Shown: positions 18,394 through 28,554, counted from the first letter of the stretch. The stretch is DNA of 64,000 nucleotides from Mesorhizobium neociceri (GCF_013520985.1 NZ_JACDTY010000018.1:1-64000), one strand, 5' to 3'. Numbers and translations: made by a program. The notes: generated from the sequence alone by a model not told the origin.

Positions 18394-19737
18394 TCAGTTG
18401 GGTGATGCCTCCGCCCGCCGGCGCCGGATAGCCTCGGCGATGAAGACGCGGGACAGCGCGTGGTAGAGCGGCTCGTGCGAGATCAGCCGCGCCGTGCCGT
18501 AGCCGAGCATCGAAGCGCACATCAGCCCAATGACATTGTCGTGGTTGCCGGTCATTTCGAGGATGATGACGAAGGCCGTCATCGGCGCCTGCACGACGCC
18601 GGCGAAATAGCCGGCCATGCCGAGTAGCGCCGCAACGCCTGTGCCGGCGCCGAAGATGAGGCCGAGCGTGCTGCCGATACCGGCGCCGACCGCCAGCGAC
18701 GGCGCAAAAATGCCGCCGGGGATGCCTGAGATCATCGACAGCAGCCCGGCCGCGAATTTTTCGGCAAAGAACAACCAGGGCAGCGGCGCGCCTTCGACGG
18801 CGCTGCGCGCCTGGGCATAGCCGGTGCCGTAGGTCAGCCCGCCGGAAGCGATGCCGATCGCTGCTACCGCCAGCCCGCAGACGGCCGCCACCAGCAGCGC
18901 GCAGCGCAACGGCTGGCCGGTGTTCCAGCGCCGGATCCGCCGCGTCGCCTTCAGCGCCAGCAGCGAAAACAGCGCGCCGAGTCCGCCGCCGATGATGCCG
19001 CAAGCCAGCACCAGCGGCCAGTCGGCGGCAAAGGCAATGGTCTCCTTGGCGATGCCGAAATAGGTGTAGTTGCCGACCAGGCCCAGCGAAGCGAGACCGG
19101 CCAGGATCACCGCCGTCAACACCAGCCCGTTGGTGCGCGCCTCATAGGTGCGGCCCATCTCCTCGATGGCGAACACGATGCCGGCGAGCGGCGTGTTGAA
19201 GGCCGCCGCAATGCCGGCGGCCGAGCCGGCGAGGATCAGGCCGCGCGCCTGCGCCATGCCGCCCCAGCGCGCCACCTGCAGCATCACCGAGGCGCCGACC
19301 TGAACCGTCGGGCCTTCGCGGCCGATCGAGGCGCCGCAGAACAGGCCGATGACGGTGAGCGCGATCTTGCCCACCACCAGCCTGAGCGACAGGATATGGC
19401 TGCGATCCTCGTCGTCGCGCAGGTGGCGCGCGGCGATCGCCTGCGGAATGCCGCTGCCCTGCGAGCCCGGAAAGAAGGAGTAGGCAAGCCAGGCGCACAG
19501 CACGAAGCCGAGCGGCGTCATCACGAGCGGCAAATAGAAGCGCCAGCCGCCGTCGTCACCGGTAACGAGGCGGAACAGCGCCTGCGCCTGGTCGGCCAGC
19601 ATCGCGAACAGCACGCTGATCAGTCCGATCGAGATCGCGCCGGCCCAGAACACCAGCCGCGGCTGCCAAACGCGCCGCGACCCCCACATGGCGCGCGAGC
19701 GCCGCAGCATGGGATATCGTCGCGATGTGCCGGCCAT
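18394..19737 (-). CDS. ClC-family chloride channel/antiporter
   Basis: A 447-residue polytopic protein. The selectivity-filter motifs are GSGIPQA (94-100), GREGPTVQ (139-146, gating Glu141) and GGIFAPSLAVGAG. About a dozen helices; no C-terminal CBS domains, as in many bacterial ClC exchangers. It moves chloride, probably against protons. Bacterial ClC antiporters assist acid resistance, but the neighbours give no clue to its role. Start MAGTSRRYPM; the preceding about 20 residues before the first helix are basic. Confidence 0.92.
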   Translation of the reverse strand: MAGTSRRYPMLRRSRAMWGSRRVWQPRLVFWAGAISIGLISVLFAMLADQAQALFRLVTGDDGGWRFYLPLVMTPLGFVLCAWLAYSFFPGSQGSGIPQAIAARHLRDDEDRSHILSLRLVVGKIALTVIGLFCGASIGREGPTVQVGASVMLQVARWGGMAQARGLILAGSAAGIAAAFNTPLAGIVFAIEEMGRTYEARTNGLVLTAVILAGLASLGLVGNYTYFGIAKETIAFAADWPLVLACGIIGGGLGALFSLLALKATRRIRRWNTGQPLRCALLVAAVCGLAVAAIGIASGGLTYGTGYAQARSAVEGAPLPWLFFAEKFAAGLLSMISGIPGGIFAPSLAVGAGIGSTLGLIFGAGTGVAALLGMAGYFAGVVQAPMTAFVIILEMTGNHDNVIGLMCASMLGYGTARLISHEPLYHALSRVFIAEAIRRRRAEASPN

Positions 19738-19875
19738 GTCTGTCCTCGTGATCGAAGCCCAGCCCTAGCACAGGCTGAGAGCCGATCAAGACTGCGAGGT
19801 CAGTCCGTGAAGGCGCGTCGGCATTCACTTCTTCCCGCCGACTTATGCGCCGGCGAAAAGAAGTAAGGGCCTTGC

Positions 19876-20175
19876 TCACATGGCCATTTTTTCACATTCG
19901 GCCTGGGCCTTCTTGGTCGACGTGTCGATCATGAAGGCCTTGCCCGTGGCGTCGGTCATCATCATCATGCAGTGCTTGATGGGCTTTGCCATCTTCATCA
20001 TCTCGGCGCCCATCTTGGCATCCGGCATCATGGTGCCCATGTGCCCGTCCGGCATGATTGCCGTCACCTGCCCGCCCTTCATCATGGTCATGGTGCCCAT
20101 CGCATCCTCGGCAAACGCCGGCGCGGCGGACAGGCCGATGAGGCCGGCAACAACGATAAGCTTGATTGAATGCAT
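19876..20175 (-). CDS. Small Met-rich secreted protein, unknown function
   Basis: A 99-residue protein with a signal peptide (MHSIKLIVVAGLIGLSAAPA, cleavage near AFAED). The mature part is strikingly rich in methionine (runs such as GTMTMMKGG, GTMMPDAKMGAEMMKM and HCMMMMTD), with two Cys and two His. I recognise no domain. Met/His/Cys-rich periplasmic proteins sometimes bind copper, but this is only a suggestion. The start at MHSIK is preferred over an upstream Met five residues earlier because it gives a standard signal peptide. Confidence 0.65.
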   Translation of the reverse strand: MHSIKLIVVAGLIGLSAAPAFAEDAMGTMTMMKGGQVTAIMPDGHMGTMMPDAKMGAEMMKMAKPIKHCMMMMTDATGKAFMIDTSTKKAQAECEKMAM

Positions 20176-20443
20176 TTTGCGTACTCCCATTTTTGCAGGG
20201 GCATAGTCGCCCCTTTCAGATTTCGCGATGCGCTGCGAACCGTTACGCCAACACGAACATGTGATCGATTTTCCGCGATAGGGGTGGCGCTGGCCGCCCA
20301 GGACGGGTCAGCCGGACGATGGATCGGCAGGCCGCAACATTCGCCGCCCCGCATGACTCTCGCCGCAAGCTGTGCTATGCGCCGCGCTTCATTTCCGGCA
20401 CGATGCATGGAATCGGCCGAAAATCGCTTATATCAGAGCAGCC

Positions 20444-21679
20444 ATGACCCTTTCTTTCGATCTCACCACTGAGGGTGCCCGCGATGCGTTGCGCGCCCGC
20501 ACGGCTTCGGCCGAGAAGCCGTCGCTGATCGGCCTGACCCGGGCCGAACTCGGTGAAGCCCTTGTCGGTGCCGGAATCGTGCCCGAGCGCCAGGCGAAAA
20601 TGCGCGCCCAGCAGCTCTGGCACTGGATGTATGTGCGCGGCGTCTCCGACTTCGCCGGCATGTTCAACATCTCCAAGGATCTGCGCGCCGAGTTGGACAA
20701 GCATTTCACCGTTGCCCGCCCTGAAATCGTCGAGGAGCAGATTTCCTCAGACGGCACGCGCAAGTGGTTGTTCCGCTTTCCGCCGCGCGGCGCTGGCCGT
20801 CCCGTCGAGATCGAGACCGTCTACATCCCTGAAGAGGGACGCGGCACGCTGTGCATCTCCTCGCAGGTCGGCTGCACGCTGACCTGCTCGTTCTGCCATA
20901 CCGGCACGCAGAAGCTGGTGCGCAATTTGACGGCGGAAGAGATCCTGGCGCAATTGCTGACTGCCCGTGACCGGCTCGGCGATTTCCCTGACCGCGACAC
21001 ACCCGACGGCGCCATCGTGCCGGCCGAGGGCCGCAAGGTGTCCAACATCGTCATGATGGGCATGGGCGAGCCGCTCTACAATTTCGAGGCGGTGAAGAAG
21101 GCGCTGCTGATCGCTTCCGACGGCGACGGGCTTTCGCTGTCGAAGCGCCGCATCACCCTGTCGACCTCCGGCGTGGTGCCCGAGATCTTCCGCACCGGCG
21201 AGGAGATCGGCGTCATGCTGGCGATCTCGCTGCACGCCACCAATGACGATCTGCGCGACCTTTTGGTGCCGATCAACAAAAAGTATCCGCTGAAGGAACT
21301 GATCGAGGCCTGCCGCGCCTATCCGGGCCTGTCCAACGCCAAGCGCATCACCTTCGAATATGTGATGCTGAAGGACGTCAACGATTCCATCGAGGACGCC
21401 AAGGGCCTGATCAAGCTGCTGAAGGGCATCCCGGCCAAGATCAACCTGATCCCGTTCAACCCGTGGCCGGGCACCAACTACCAGTGCTCGGACTGGGAGA
21501 CGATCGAGAAGTTTGCCGACTACATCAACAATGCCGGCTACGCCTCGCCGATCCGCACCCCGCGCGGCCGCGACATCCTCGCCGCCTGCGGCCAGCTCAA
21601 GTCGGACTCCGAGCGCATGCGCAAGGTGGACTGGCTGGCGCTGGAAGCCATGATGATTGCGGGGCACGGCGAGGCGTGA
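20444..21679 (+). CDS. rlmN: 23S rRNA (adenine2503-C2)-methyltransferase RlmN
   Basis: A 411-residue radical SAM enzyme. The [4Fe-4S] motif CxxxCxxC is Cys144, Cys148 and Cys151 (GCTLTCSFCHTG). Other signatures are NIVMMGMGEPLYNF, RITLSTSGVVPEI and the catalytic-Cys region near the C-terminus (DILAACGQL). It methylates A2503 of 23S rRNA and A37 of some tRNAs. The ATG in GCAGCCATGACC was chosen; an earlier in-frame ATG adds 24 non-conserved residues. Its TGA overlaps the GTG start of the next gene. Confidence 0.95.
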   Translation: MTLSFDLTTEGARDALRARTASAEKPSLIGLTRAELGEALVGAGIVPERQAKMRAQQLWHWMYVRGVSDFAGMFNISKDLRAELDKHFTVARPEIVEEQISSDGTRKWLFRFPPRGAGRPVEIETVYIPEEGRGTLCISSQVGCTLTCSFCHTGTQKLVRNLTAEEILAQLLTARDRLGDFPDRDTPDGAIVPAEGRKVSNIVMMGMGEPLYNFEAVKKALLIASDGDGLSLSKRRITLSTSGVVPEIFRTGEEIGVMLAISLHATNDDLRDLLVPINKKYPLKELIEACRAYPGLSNAKRITFEYVMLKDVNDSIEDAKGLIKLLKGIPAKINLIPFNPWPGTNYQCSDWETIEKFADYINNAGYASPIRTPRGRDILAACGQLKSDSERMRKVDWLALEAMMIAGHGEA

Positions 21680-22143
21680 GCCGCCTCATCGCCTATCTCG
21701 TCCGCTTCGTCGTCATTCTGTTTGGCTATATCGTCGCCTCGCTGGCAGCGAGCGCCTTTCTCAACGTCCTGTTCCTGGCCTCGCTCGGTTACGCGCCGGA
21801 ACATGCCCACCCGACGGCAACCGCATCGCTGTATTTTTCGATCCCCTTCGTGGCGCTGTTCATCGCTTATTTCGCCTTTATGCCGGCGGCTATCGTCATC
21901 CTGATCTCGGAGGTACTCAGCCGCCGAGACTGGCTGTTCTATGCGCTGGCGGGCGGCGTCGTGGCCGCTGCCTTCCTCGGCTTCGTCCATCAGAACGCGG
22001 ATTTCGATGTCACCGAACCGCGCGCCATCGCCGCCGTGATCGGCTGCGGCATGGTCGGCGGCATCTTTTACTGGCTAAGCGCCGGCCGCTGGGCCGGAAG
22101 CTGGTGGCAGGCCGCTACTTCGCCTGGGCGGTCAGGATCTTGA
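21676..22143 (+). CDS. Small polytopic membrane protein, unknown function
   Basis: A 155-residue protein with four hydrophobic segments (VRFVVILFGYIVASLAA, FSIPFVALFIAYFAFM, FYALAGGVVAAAFLGF, AVIGCGMVGGIFYWL). The GTG start overlaps the rlmN stop as GTGA, indicating translational coupling. No family is recognised with confidence; it resembles short uncharacterised proteins found beside rlmN in other Rhizobiales. Its 3' end overlaps the convergent LysE gene by 29 bp. Confidence 0.75.
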   Translation: MSRLIAYLVRFVVILFGYIVASLAASAFLNVLFLASLGYAPEHAHPTATASLYFSIPFVALFIAYFAFMPAAIVILISEVLSRRDWLFYALAGGVVAAAFLGFVHQNADFDVTEPRAIAAVIGCGMVGGIFYWLSAGRWAGSWWQAATSPGRSGS

Positions 22144-22756
22144 GCGCGAAGGCCGAAAACACCCCGGCGAAGAGATAGTCGACTACCCGCGTCACCCGCG
22201 GGCTGGCCTTCATCGTCGCCGAGAATTTTTCCGCGGCAAACACCATCGTCGCCGTCACCGGGATCGACAGCACGATGAACATGACGCCAAGGAAGAACAA
22301 TTGTCCCGGCGCGTTCGGATCATGCGCGGAGACGAATTGCGGCAGGAACGTCATGAAGAACAGGATGATCTTCGGGTTGAGCAGATTGACGCCGAGCCCG
22401 GCGGCCCAGCTGCGGAACAGCGAAATCTGCGGTTCGCTCTTCTTCTGCGGCGAAAACGCCGAGCCCTTGGTAATCGCCTGCCAGGCCAGGAAGACAAGAT
22501 AGGCTGCGCCAAAAATCTTCAGCACGAGGAAGGCCATCGGCGAGGCGACGATCAGCGCCGAGATGCCGACCGCCACCAAAGTGGTGTGGATCAGCGTGCC
22601 GCACAGCGCTCCCGCCAGCGAGGCAAGGCCGGCGGCGCGGCCCTGGCTCAGCGTGCGCGAGACGAAAAGCGTCATGTCCGGGCCGGGTGTGATTGCCAGG
22701 ATCATGGTGGCGATGGCGAACTGGATCAGCGTCGTGGTGTCGGGAATGAAGGACAT
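22115..22756 (-). CDS. LysE/RhtB family amino-acid exporter
   Basis: A 213-residue membrane protein with about six helices. The family signature is ITPGPDMTLFVSRTLSQGRAAG, then SLAGALCGTL and NLLNPKIILFFMTFLPQF. Members export lysine, arginine, homoserine or threonine; the substrate is not determinable. The start MSFIPDTTTL fits the family; the frame extends upstream through non-coding repeat sequence. It converges on the rlmN-linked membrane gene. Confidence 0.9.
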   Translation of the reverse strand: MSFIPDTTTLIQFAIATMILAITPGPDMTLFVSRTLSQGRAAGLASLAGALCGTLIHTTLVAVGISALIVASPMAFLVLKIFGAAYLVFLAWQAITKGSAFSPQKKSEPQISLFRSWAAGLGVNLLNPKIILFFMTFLPQFVSAHDPNAPGQLFFLGVMFIVLSIPVTATMVFAAEKFSATMKASPRVTRVVDYLFAGVFSAFALKILTAQAK

Positions 22757-22772
22757 TGGCGGCCCCTGGCAG

Positions 22773-22833
22773 AGCATCGGACCCAAAAGTGGAAGCCGGT
22801 TTTGGGAGAATCCGATGCTTAAACAAAACGGAT
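22773..22833. repeat. CCAAAAGTGGAAGCCGGTTTTGGG hairpin repeat, copy 1
   Basis: GCATCGGACCCAAAAG and CTTTTGGG-like arms, with outer GCATCGGA/TCCGATGC, form a hairpin just upstream of the LysE gene. Relatives are seen at 50641-50697 and 53998-54045. It matches the widespread rhizobial intergenic element with a CAAAA...TTTTG core. Confidence 0.75.
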
Positions 22834-22983
22834 GCGCAGCCCTATAGCGCAGGCGCCAGGCCCCTTCCAGCCGCTGACGGCCGCAGCATCTGGTCCAGCC
22901 TTGATCGGCGTTCATCCCTTGCGCTGGCCGGAAAGCCCGTGATACCTCGCCCGCGAAGAACCCTTGTCGCGGAACCGCCAACA

Positions 22984-24207
<1,224 letters not shown>

Positions 24208-24228
24208 GCCCCAACTATTGTTCCCAGG

Positions 24229-24255
24229 AAAACCCGGCGGAGACGTCGGGTTTTT
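24229..24255 (+). terminator. Rho-independent terminator after argG
   Basis: AAAACCCG (24229-24236) pairs with CGGGTTTT (24247-24254), followed by further T residues. It is 21 bp past the argG stop. Confidence 0.8.
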
Positions 24256-24359
24256 ATTTGATATCTCTAATATAAGACGCCAATCTGGCTGAGATGGTTT
24301 CTGTTTGACCTTTTAAAAGCTTCATCTAAATTCCCTCGCGGGACGGAGGGATTCTGACA

Positions 24360-24935
24360 GTGAAAAAAGCCATTTTTCTGCTGCTTGCGGCGGCCATCGT
24401 CTTTACCGGATGCCAGTCCTCGCAGGCGGCCGCGAAACGCGAGCAGAATCCAGACGGGTGCATCTCCGCTGTCCACCTATGGAGCATCACGTTCAAGCAC
24501 GAAATCGCCTCGTTCATGGGCGTCTCGCAGGAGCGCATGCCGGCCCTGTTCTGCCAGCGCCTTGGCGAAGGGATACGCAGCGGGCGGATTACCTACTCCG
24601 ACTTGAACCGGCTGCAGCTCGACCAATCGACCGAAATCTGGCTGGTCATCAAGGGCAAGTCAAAAGCGCCTCCGCAAGCACCGGCGCCGCGGAACTCCAA
24701 ATTCCGTACCTGTTACCGCAACAACGGCGCCTTCCAGGTTCCCGCTTCCCAGAAATGCCCGTTGAGCGGCCACGCGCAGTTCGACCAACCGACCAAAATC
24801 GAGATGAAGGGTAAGTCAGAGGCGGCTTCCCCGGCGCCGCGGAACCCCAAATTTCGTACCTGCAGCGGTATTACTGGTACCTTCCAGATTCCCGTTTCCC
24901 AGAAATGCCCGTTGAGCGGCTACGCGAATTATTGA
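24360..24935 (+). CDS. Putative lipoprotein with two C-terminal Cys modules, tandem copy 1
   Basis: A 191-residue protein from GTG (GTGAAAAAAGCC) with GGAGGG upstream. The N-terminus is a lipoprotein-type signal ending FTGC-QSSQ (Cys18). Residues 30-105 hold a unique region (DGCISAVHLWSITFKHEIAS, FCQRLGEGIRSGRITYSDLN). Two modules follow, each FRTC-x(n)-G-x-F-Q-x-P-x-S-Q-K-C-P-L-S-G. No family is recognised. The next gene (24972-25556) is a near copy, so this is a recent tandem duplication. Confidence 0.75.
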   Translation: MKKAIFLLLAAAIVFTGCQSSQAAAKREQNPDGCISAVHLWSITFKHEIASFMGVSQERMPALFCQRLGEGIRSGRITYSDLNRLQLDQSTEIWLVIKGKSKAPPQAPAPRNSKFRTCYRNNGAFQVPASQKCPLSGHAQFDQPTKIEMKGKSEAASPAPRNPKFRTCSGITGTFQIPVSQKCPLSGYANY

Positions 24936-24971
24936 GAGATCGAACCTGGTCGTTCTGGAGGGCTGTTGACC

Positions 24972-25556
24972 GTGAAAAACCGTATCTTTCTCCTGCTTGC
25001 GGCGGCCATGGTCGTTACCGGATGCCAGTCCTCGCAGGCGGCCGCGAAGCGCGAGCAGAATCCAGACGGGTGCATCCCAGCTGTCCACCTATGGAGCATC
25101 ACGTTCAAGCACGAAATCGCCTCTTTCATGGGCGTTTCGCAGGAGCGCATGCCGGCCTTGTTCTGCCAGCGCCTTGGCGAAGGGATACGCAGCGGGCGGA
25201 TCACCTACTCCGACTTGAACCGGCTACAGCTCGACCAATCGACCGAAATCTGGCTGGTCATCAAGGGCAAGTCAAAGGCGGCTGCTAGGGCCACGCCGGC
25301 GCCGCGGAACCCCAACTTCCGCACCTGCAACGGTATTGCCGGTACCTTCCAGATTCCCGCTTCCCGGAAATGCCCGGCGAGCGGCTACGCACAGCTCGAC
25401 CAACCGACCAAAATCGATATGAAGGGCAGGCCAAAGGCGACCCCTCCAACGCCGCGGAACTCCAAGTTCCGCACCTGCTCAAATGTTTACGCCGGCACCT
25501 TCGAGGTTCCCGTTTCCGAGAAATGCCCCTTGGGCGGTGGCTACGTGAACAATTGA
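24972..25556 (+). CDS. Putative lipoprotein with two C-terminal Cys modules, tandem copy 2
   Basis: A 194-residue paralogue of the gene just upstream. The signal sequence ends VVTGC-QSSQ, a better lipobox than in copy 1. From there to about residue 105 the two proteins differ at only a few positions, while the C-terminal modules (FRTC...KCP) have diverged more. The GTG start is set by comparison with copy 1; an earlier TTG is possible. It is separated from copy 1 by 36 bp and probably co-transcribed. Function unknown. Confidence 0.75.
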   Translation: MKNRIFLLLAAAMVVTGCQSSQAAAKREQNPDGCIPAVHLWSITFKHEIASFMGVSQERMPALFCQRLGEGIRSGRITYSDLNRLQLDQSTEIWLVIKGKSKAAARATPAPRNPNFRTCNGIAGTFQIPASRKCPASGYAQLDQPTKIDMKGRPKATPPTPRNSKFRTCSNVYAGTFEVPVSEKCPLGGGYVNN

Positions 25557-25598
25557 GAGCCCGGGCGCTCGCCGCTCTTGGCATGCACACGCACCGAC

Positions 25599-25678
25599 AA
25601 AAAAGCCCGGCACATTGAACTGACCCCGAAGGTTGTGTCCAACTTTCGGGGGGGTCAGTTCACATGGCCGGGCTTTTT
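25599..25678. terminator. Bidirectional terminator interrupted by an IS-end palindrome
   Basis: Arms AAAAAAGCCCGGC (25599-25611) and GCCGGGCTTTTT (25667-25678) form a strong stem with a T-run on either strand, between the convergent lipoprotein pair and the transglycosylase gene. The natural loop would be about ACATG; a 47-bp element sits inside it. Confidence 0.85.
25616..25662. mobile_element. 47-bp palindrome made of two IS3-type ends (MITE or excision remnant)
   Basis: Left end TGAACTGACCCCGAAGGTTG; right end, read inward from the other side, TGAACTGACCCCCCCGAAAG then TTGGACAC. Such TGAACTG-CCCC-GAAAGTTGGACAC ends are typical of IS3-group elements. The palindrome is flanked by CAT on both sides (25613-25615 and 25663-25665), matching a 3-bp target duplication. 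Removing the element plus one CAT restores a simple terminator. Confidence 0.75.
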
Positions 25679-25697
25679 GTTGAACAGAGATTTCTAA

Positions 25698-26495
25698 TCA
25701 ATCGCCGTCGATCGCGTCGGCGATCTGGGCGATGGCCTGCTGGTAGACGCTCGCGGAATTCCAGCCGGCAATGGCGCCCATATTCGAACTTGCACTGGCA
25801 CCCGCCCGCCAGCCGTGAGCCTTGAGGAAGTTGGCGGTGGACGCCAGCGCGGTCGCCTTGTCGCGCAGATTTCCGTTGCCGACGCCATACTTCAGGACAT
25901 TTCCGGGCAGGAACTGGGTATGGCCGATCTCGCCATGCGCAGCGCCGATCGACGAGGCGCTCAACGCGCCGCGATCGACCAGTTTCAGCGCCGCAATGGC
26001 ATGCGGGTAGAAGAATCCCGGGCGGCGGCAATCATAGGCAAGCGTCAGAATGGCAGAGACCGTATTCTGGTTGCCCATGGCGGAACCGAAGCCGGTCTCC
26101 ATGCCCCAGATGGCGAGCAACACGCCCGGCGACACGCCGTAATTGCTCTCGATCCTCTCGAACAGCGCCGCGTTCTGCTTCTTCAGCGAACGTCCCCTGG
26201 AAATGATCGAGGCCCCGCCACGACGCTTCATGAAAGCATCCACCGAGCCGCTGAACGCCTTGTGGATGGCGCGGTCGACAGAGATCGTCTTTGTCGCGTA
26301 GCTGGCGCCGGCCAGAGCGGAAAGGCCCCTGGGGCCAACGCCTTCAGACTTGGCCTCTGCGGCGAACTCCGGCTTCCACGCCTCGAAACCGGCACCGGTC
26401 TTGCCGCAGCTGGCCGCCGCCTGCGCGCCCGTCGCCAGCGCAAGCACCGCCACCACCGTGGCAGCAAAAATCTTTCCCTTGGCAAGCAATGCCAT
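25698..26495 (-). CDS. Lytic murein transglycosylase, MltB type
   Basis: A 265-residue secreted enzyme with a signal peptide (1-27, ATGAQA). The catalytic Glu133 lies in LLAIWGMETGFGS, followed by AHGEIGHTQFLPGNVLKYG, both typical of MltB/family 3 transglycosylases. It cleaves the MurNAc-GlcNAc bond of peptidoglycan to form 1,6-anhydroMurNAc. It lacks a lipobox and is shorter than E. coli MltB (361). The ATG at 26495 has AGGAGAG upstream. Confidence 0.9.
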   Translation of the reverse strand: MALLAKGKIFAATVVAVLALATGAQAAASCGKTGAGFEAWKPEFAAEAKSEGVGPRGLSALAGASYATKTISVDRAIHKAFSGSVDAFMKRRGGASIISRGRSLKKQNAALFERIESNYGVSPGVLLAIWGMETGFGSAMGNQNTVSAILTLAYDCRRPGFFYPHAIAALKLVDRGALSASSIGAAHGEIGHTQFLPGNVLKYGVGNGNLRDKATALASTANFLKAHGWRAGASASSNMGAIAGWNSASVYQQAIAQIADAIDGD

Positions 26496-26791
26496 GCTTT
26501 CTCTCCTGATTGCCCGATTCACGTCCCGGTTGCGAATTTGCCAGTGAAACGCGCCATTGTCACCGTACCCCCGGCGCCACGCTGGCCAATGCAGCGGAAT
26601 TTGCCTACGATCAAGTGCTTATTGTGGCGGCGACGCTGAGCGGGACAATCCGCCCATCAAACAGAAAGTCGTAGTACGGGCATGGAACGCCCGCCGATGG
26701 CCGGCGTTTGGGCGAGGGACGGCTCCACACCATATTCCATAGCCCGACGCCGATATTCTGGCGCCCATTACACTGGCACATTGAGGCCGAG

Positions 26792-27889
26792 ATGAAACTG
26801 TTCGACTGCCCGCATTGCGGCCACCGGCTTTATTTCGAGAACGCGCAGTGCCTGAGCTGCTCGAACCTCGTGCTCTACGACCCCGAGCATGCGCGCTTCG
26901 CTCTGTCGGATATCGACGGCATTTTCCACTGCACCAACGCCGATGAATGCGCCTGCAACTGGATGGCCGAGCCGGGCCACCCCTTCTGCCGTGCCTGCGT
27001 GCTGAACCAGTTGATCCCGGATCTCTCCGTCGACGGCAACCGCCGCCGCTGGATCCGCGTCGAAGCGGCCAAGAAGCGGGCTATCTATTCGCTGCTCGCC
27101 TTCGGCCTGCCTGTGGCGCCCAAGCAGAACCCCGGCGACGAGATCGGCCTTGCCTTCGACTTCCTGGCGGACCCGATCGGCGGCGGCCCCGGCGGCGAAC
27201 GCATCCTCACCGGCCACGACAACGGCCTGATCACCCTCAACGTCGCCGAGGCGGACTCAGCCGAGCGCGAGCGGCGGCGTGTCGAGATGGGCGAGAACTA
27301 TCGCACGCTGCTCGGCCATTTCCGCCATGAACTCGGCCACTACTATTGGGACCGGCTGATCCGCGACGACCCGCAAAGGCTCGATGCCTTTCGCGCGCTG
27401 TTCGGCGACGAGCGCGCCGACTATGAGCAGGCGCTGCAGACCTACTACGCCAATGGCGCGGCGCCCGACTGGCAGCAGAGCCACATCTCGGCCTATGCGA
27501 CATCGCATCCATGGGAGGATTGGGCCGAGACCTGGGCGCACCATCTGCACATCACCGACACGCTGGAGATGGTGCACGCGCTGAACTTTCCGCTCGGCCA
27601 GCTGGAGACGATGGAGGCCAATGTGCTGCCGCAGGGCGACACCGGCGGCCGCCTGCAGCCCGCACCCGCCGAGCCTGACGCCGTGCCCGAGCCTTTCGAA
27701 AAGGTCCTCGCCCGCTGGCTGGTGCTGTCGGAAGCCTCCAACTCGATCAACCGCTGCATGGGTCTGCCCGACCTCTATCCCTTCGTCATTTCTGACGTGA
27801 CGGCGCAGAAACTCGCTTTCGTGCACCAGCTTTTGACGGCTTTGCCGAAAGAAACCGGAACAAATCGTGAGCCAGTAGAGGCATTTTAG
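26792..27889 (+). CDS. Zinc-binding metallopeptidase-like protein
   Basis: A 365-residue protein. The N-terminus is a zinc ribbon (Cys6, Cys9, Cys20, Cys23 in CPHCG...CLSC), with a second Cys cluster near CTNADECACNW and FCRAC. The central HELGH (179-183) has the HExxH metalloprotease pattern, with an SAYATSHPWEDWAETWAHHLH segment downstream likely to supply the third zinc ligand. It corresponds to the 'putative zinc-binding peptidase' family; substrate unknown. No signal peptide, so cytoplasmic. Probably monocistronic. Confidence 0.85.
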   Translation: MKLFDCPHCGHRLYFENAQCLSCSNLVLYDPEHARFALSDIDGIFHCTNADECACNWMAEPGHPFCRACVLNQLIPDLSVDGNRRRWIRVEAAKKRAIYSLLAFGLPVAPKQNPGDEIGLAFDFLADPIGGGPGGERILTGHDNGLITLNVAEADSAERERRRVEMGENYRTLLGHFRHELGHYYWDRLIRDDPQRLDAFRALFGDERADYEQALQTYYANGAAPDWQQSHISAYATSHPWEDWAETWAHHLHITDTLEMVHALNFPLGQLETMEANVLPQGDTGGRLQPAPAEPDAVPEPFEKVLARWLVLSEASNSINRCMGLPDLYPFVISDVTAQKLAFVHQLLTALPKETGTNREPVEAF

Positions 27890-27952
27890 CCGGAACGCAT
27901 GCGCTCTGTTTTCGTTTGGGGTCGCGAGGGACCATGAAAACGGAGAGAAACC

Positions 27953-28504
27953 ATGAGACGCATACTGTTTCCGGCCGTCGCCGGGGCGCTTGTCGCCATG
28001 TCGGGTGTGGCACTCGCCGATACTGCCGTCTCGGCCGTCACTGATCTCAACGTGCGCGCCGGCCCCGGCCCGCAATATCCGGTGATCGGCGTGCTCGCCG
28101 CCGGCCAGTCGGCGACGCTCAATGGCTGCATCCAAAACAGCAAATGGTGCACCATTGCCGAAGCCGGCGGCCAGGGCTGGGTCTATTCCGACTATGTGAC
28201 GGCCGCCATCACCGTCGTTACACCGCCGCAAGATGATTATCCCGACACCTATACCGGCGCGATCCTTTCCGATGACGGCCCCATCGACGCCATTGACAGG
28301 CCGCCGGCGGAAGTCGGCACCTATGTCAGCACGCATCGGCTCGACCCCGTCTATCTCGATGGCGAGGTGGTGACGGGTGCCACCTTGCCCGACACCGTCG
28401 AGCTGCGCGAAATCCCCGACTACCGCTACCGCTATGTCTACGTGAACGGCCAGCAGGCGCTGGTCGACCCGCAGACGCGGCGCATCATGTACGTCGTGCG
28501 CTGA
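27953..28504 (+). CDS. Secreted SH3b / DUF1236 protein
   Basis: A 183-residue protein with a signal peptide (1-22, GVALA). A bacterial SH3 domain (LNVRAGPGPQYPVIGVLAAG, then WCTIAEAGGQGWVYSDYV) is followed by a DUF1236 tail (DTVELREIPDYRYRYVYVNG, LVDPQTRRIMYVV). This pairing is common in Rhizobiales periplasmic proteins. SH3b domains often bind peptidoglycan or proteins; the role here is unknown. The ATG has GGAGAGAAACC upstream. Confidence 0.88.
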   Translation: MRRILFPAVAGALVAMSGVALADTAVSAVTDLNVRAGPGPQYPVIGVLAAGQSATLNGCIQNSKWCTIAEAGGQGWVYSDYVTAAITVVTPPQDDYPDTYTGAILSDDGPIDAIDRPPAEVGTYVSTHRLDPVYLDGEVVTGATLPDTVELREIPDYRYRYVYVNGQQALVDPQTRRIMYVVR

Positions 28505-28554
28505 TCGAGTTCCCGAAGGCGGTCCCCATCCGCGGCCGCCTTCTTCTCGGTGTC

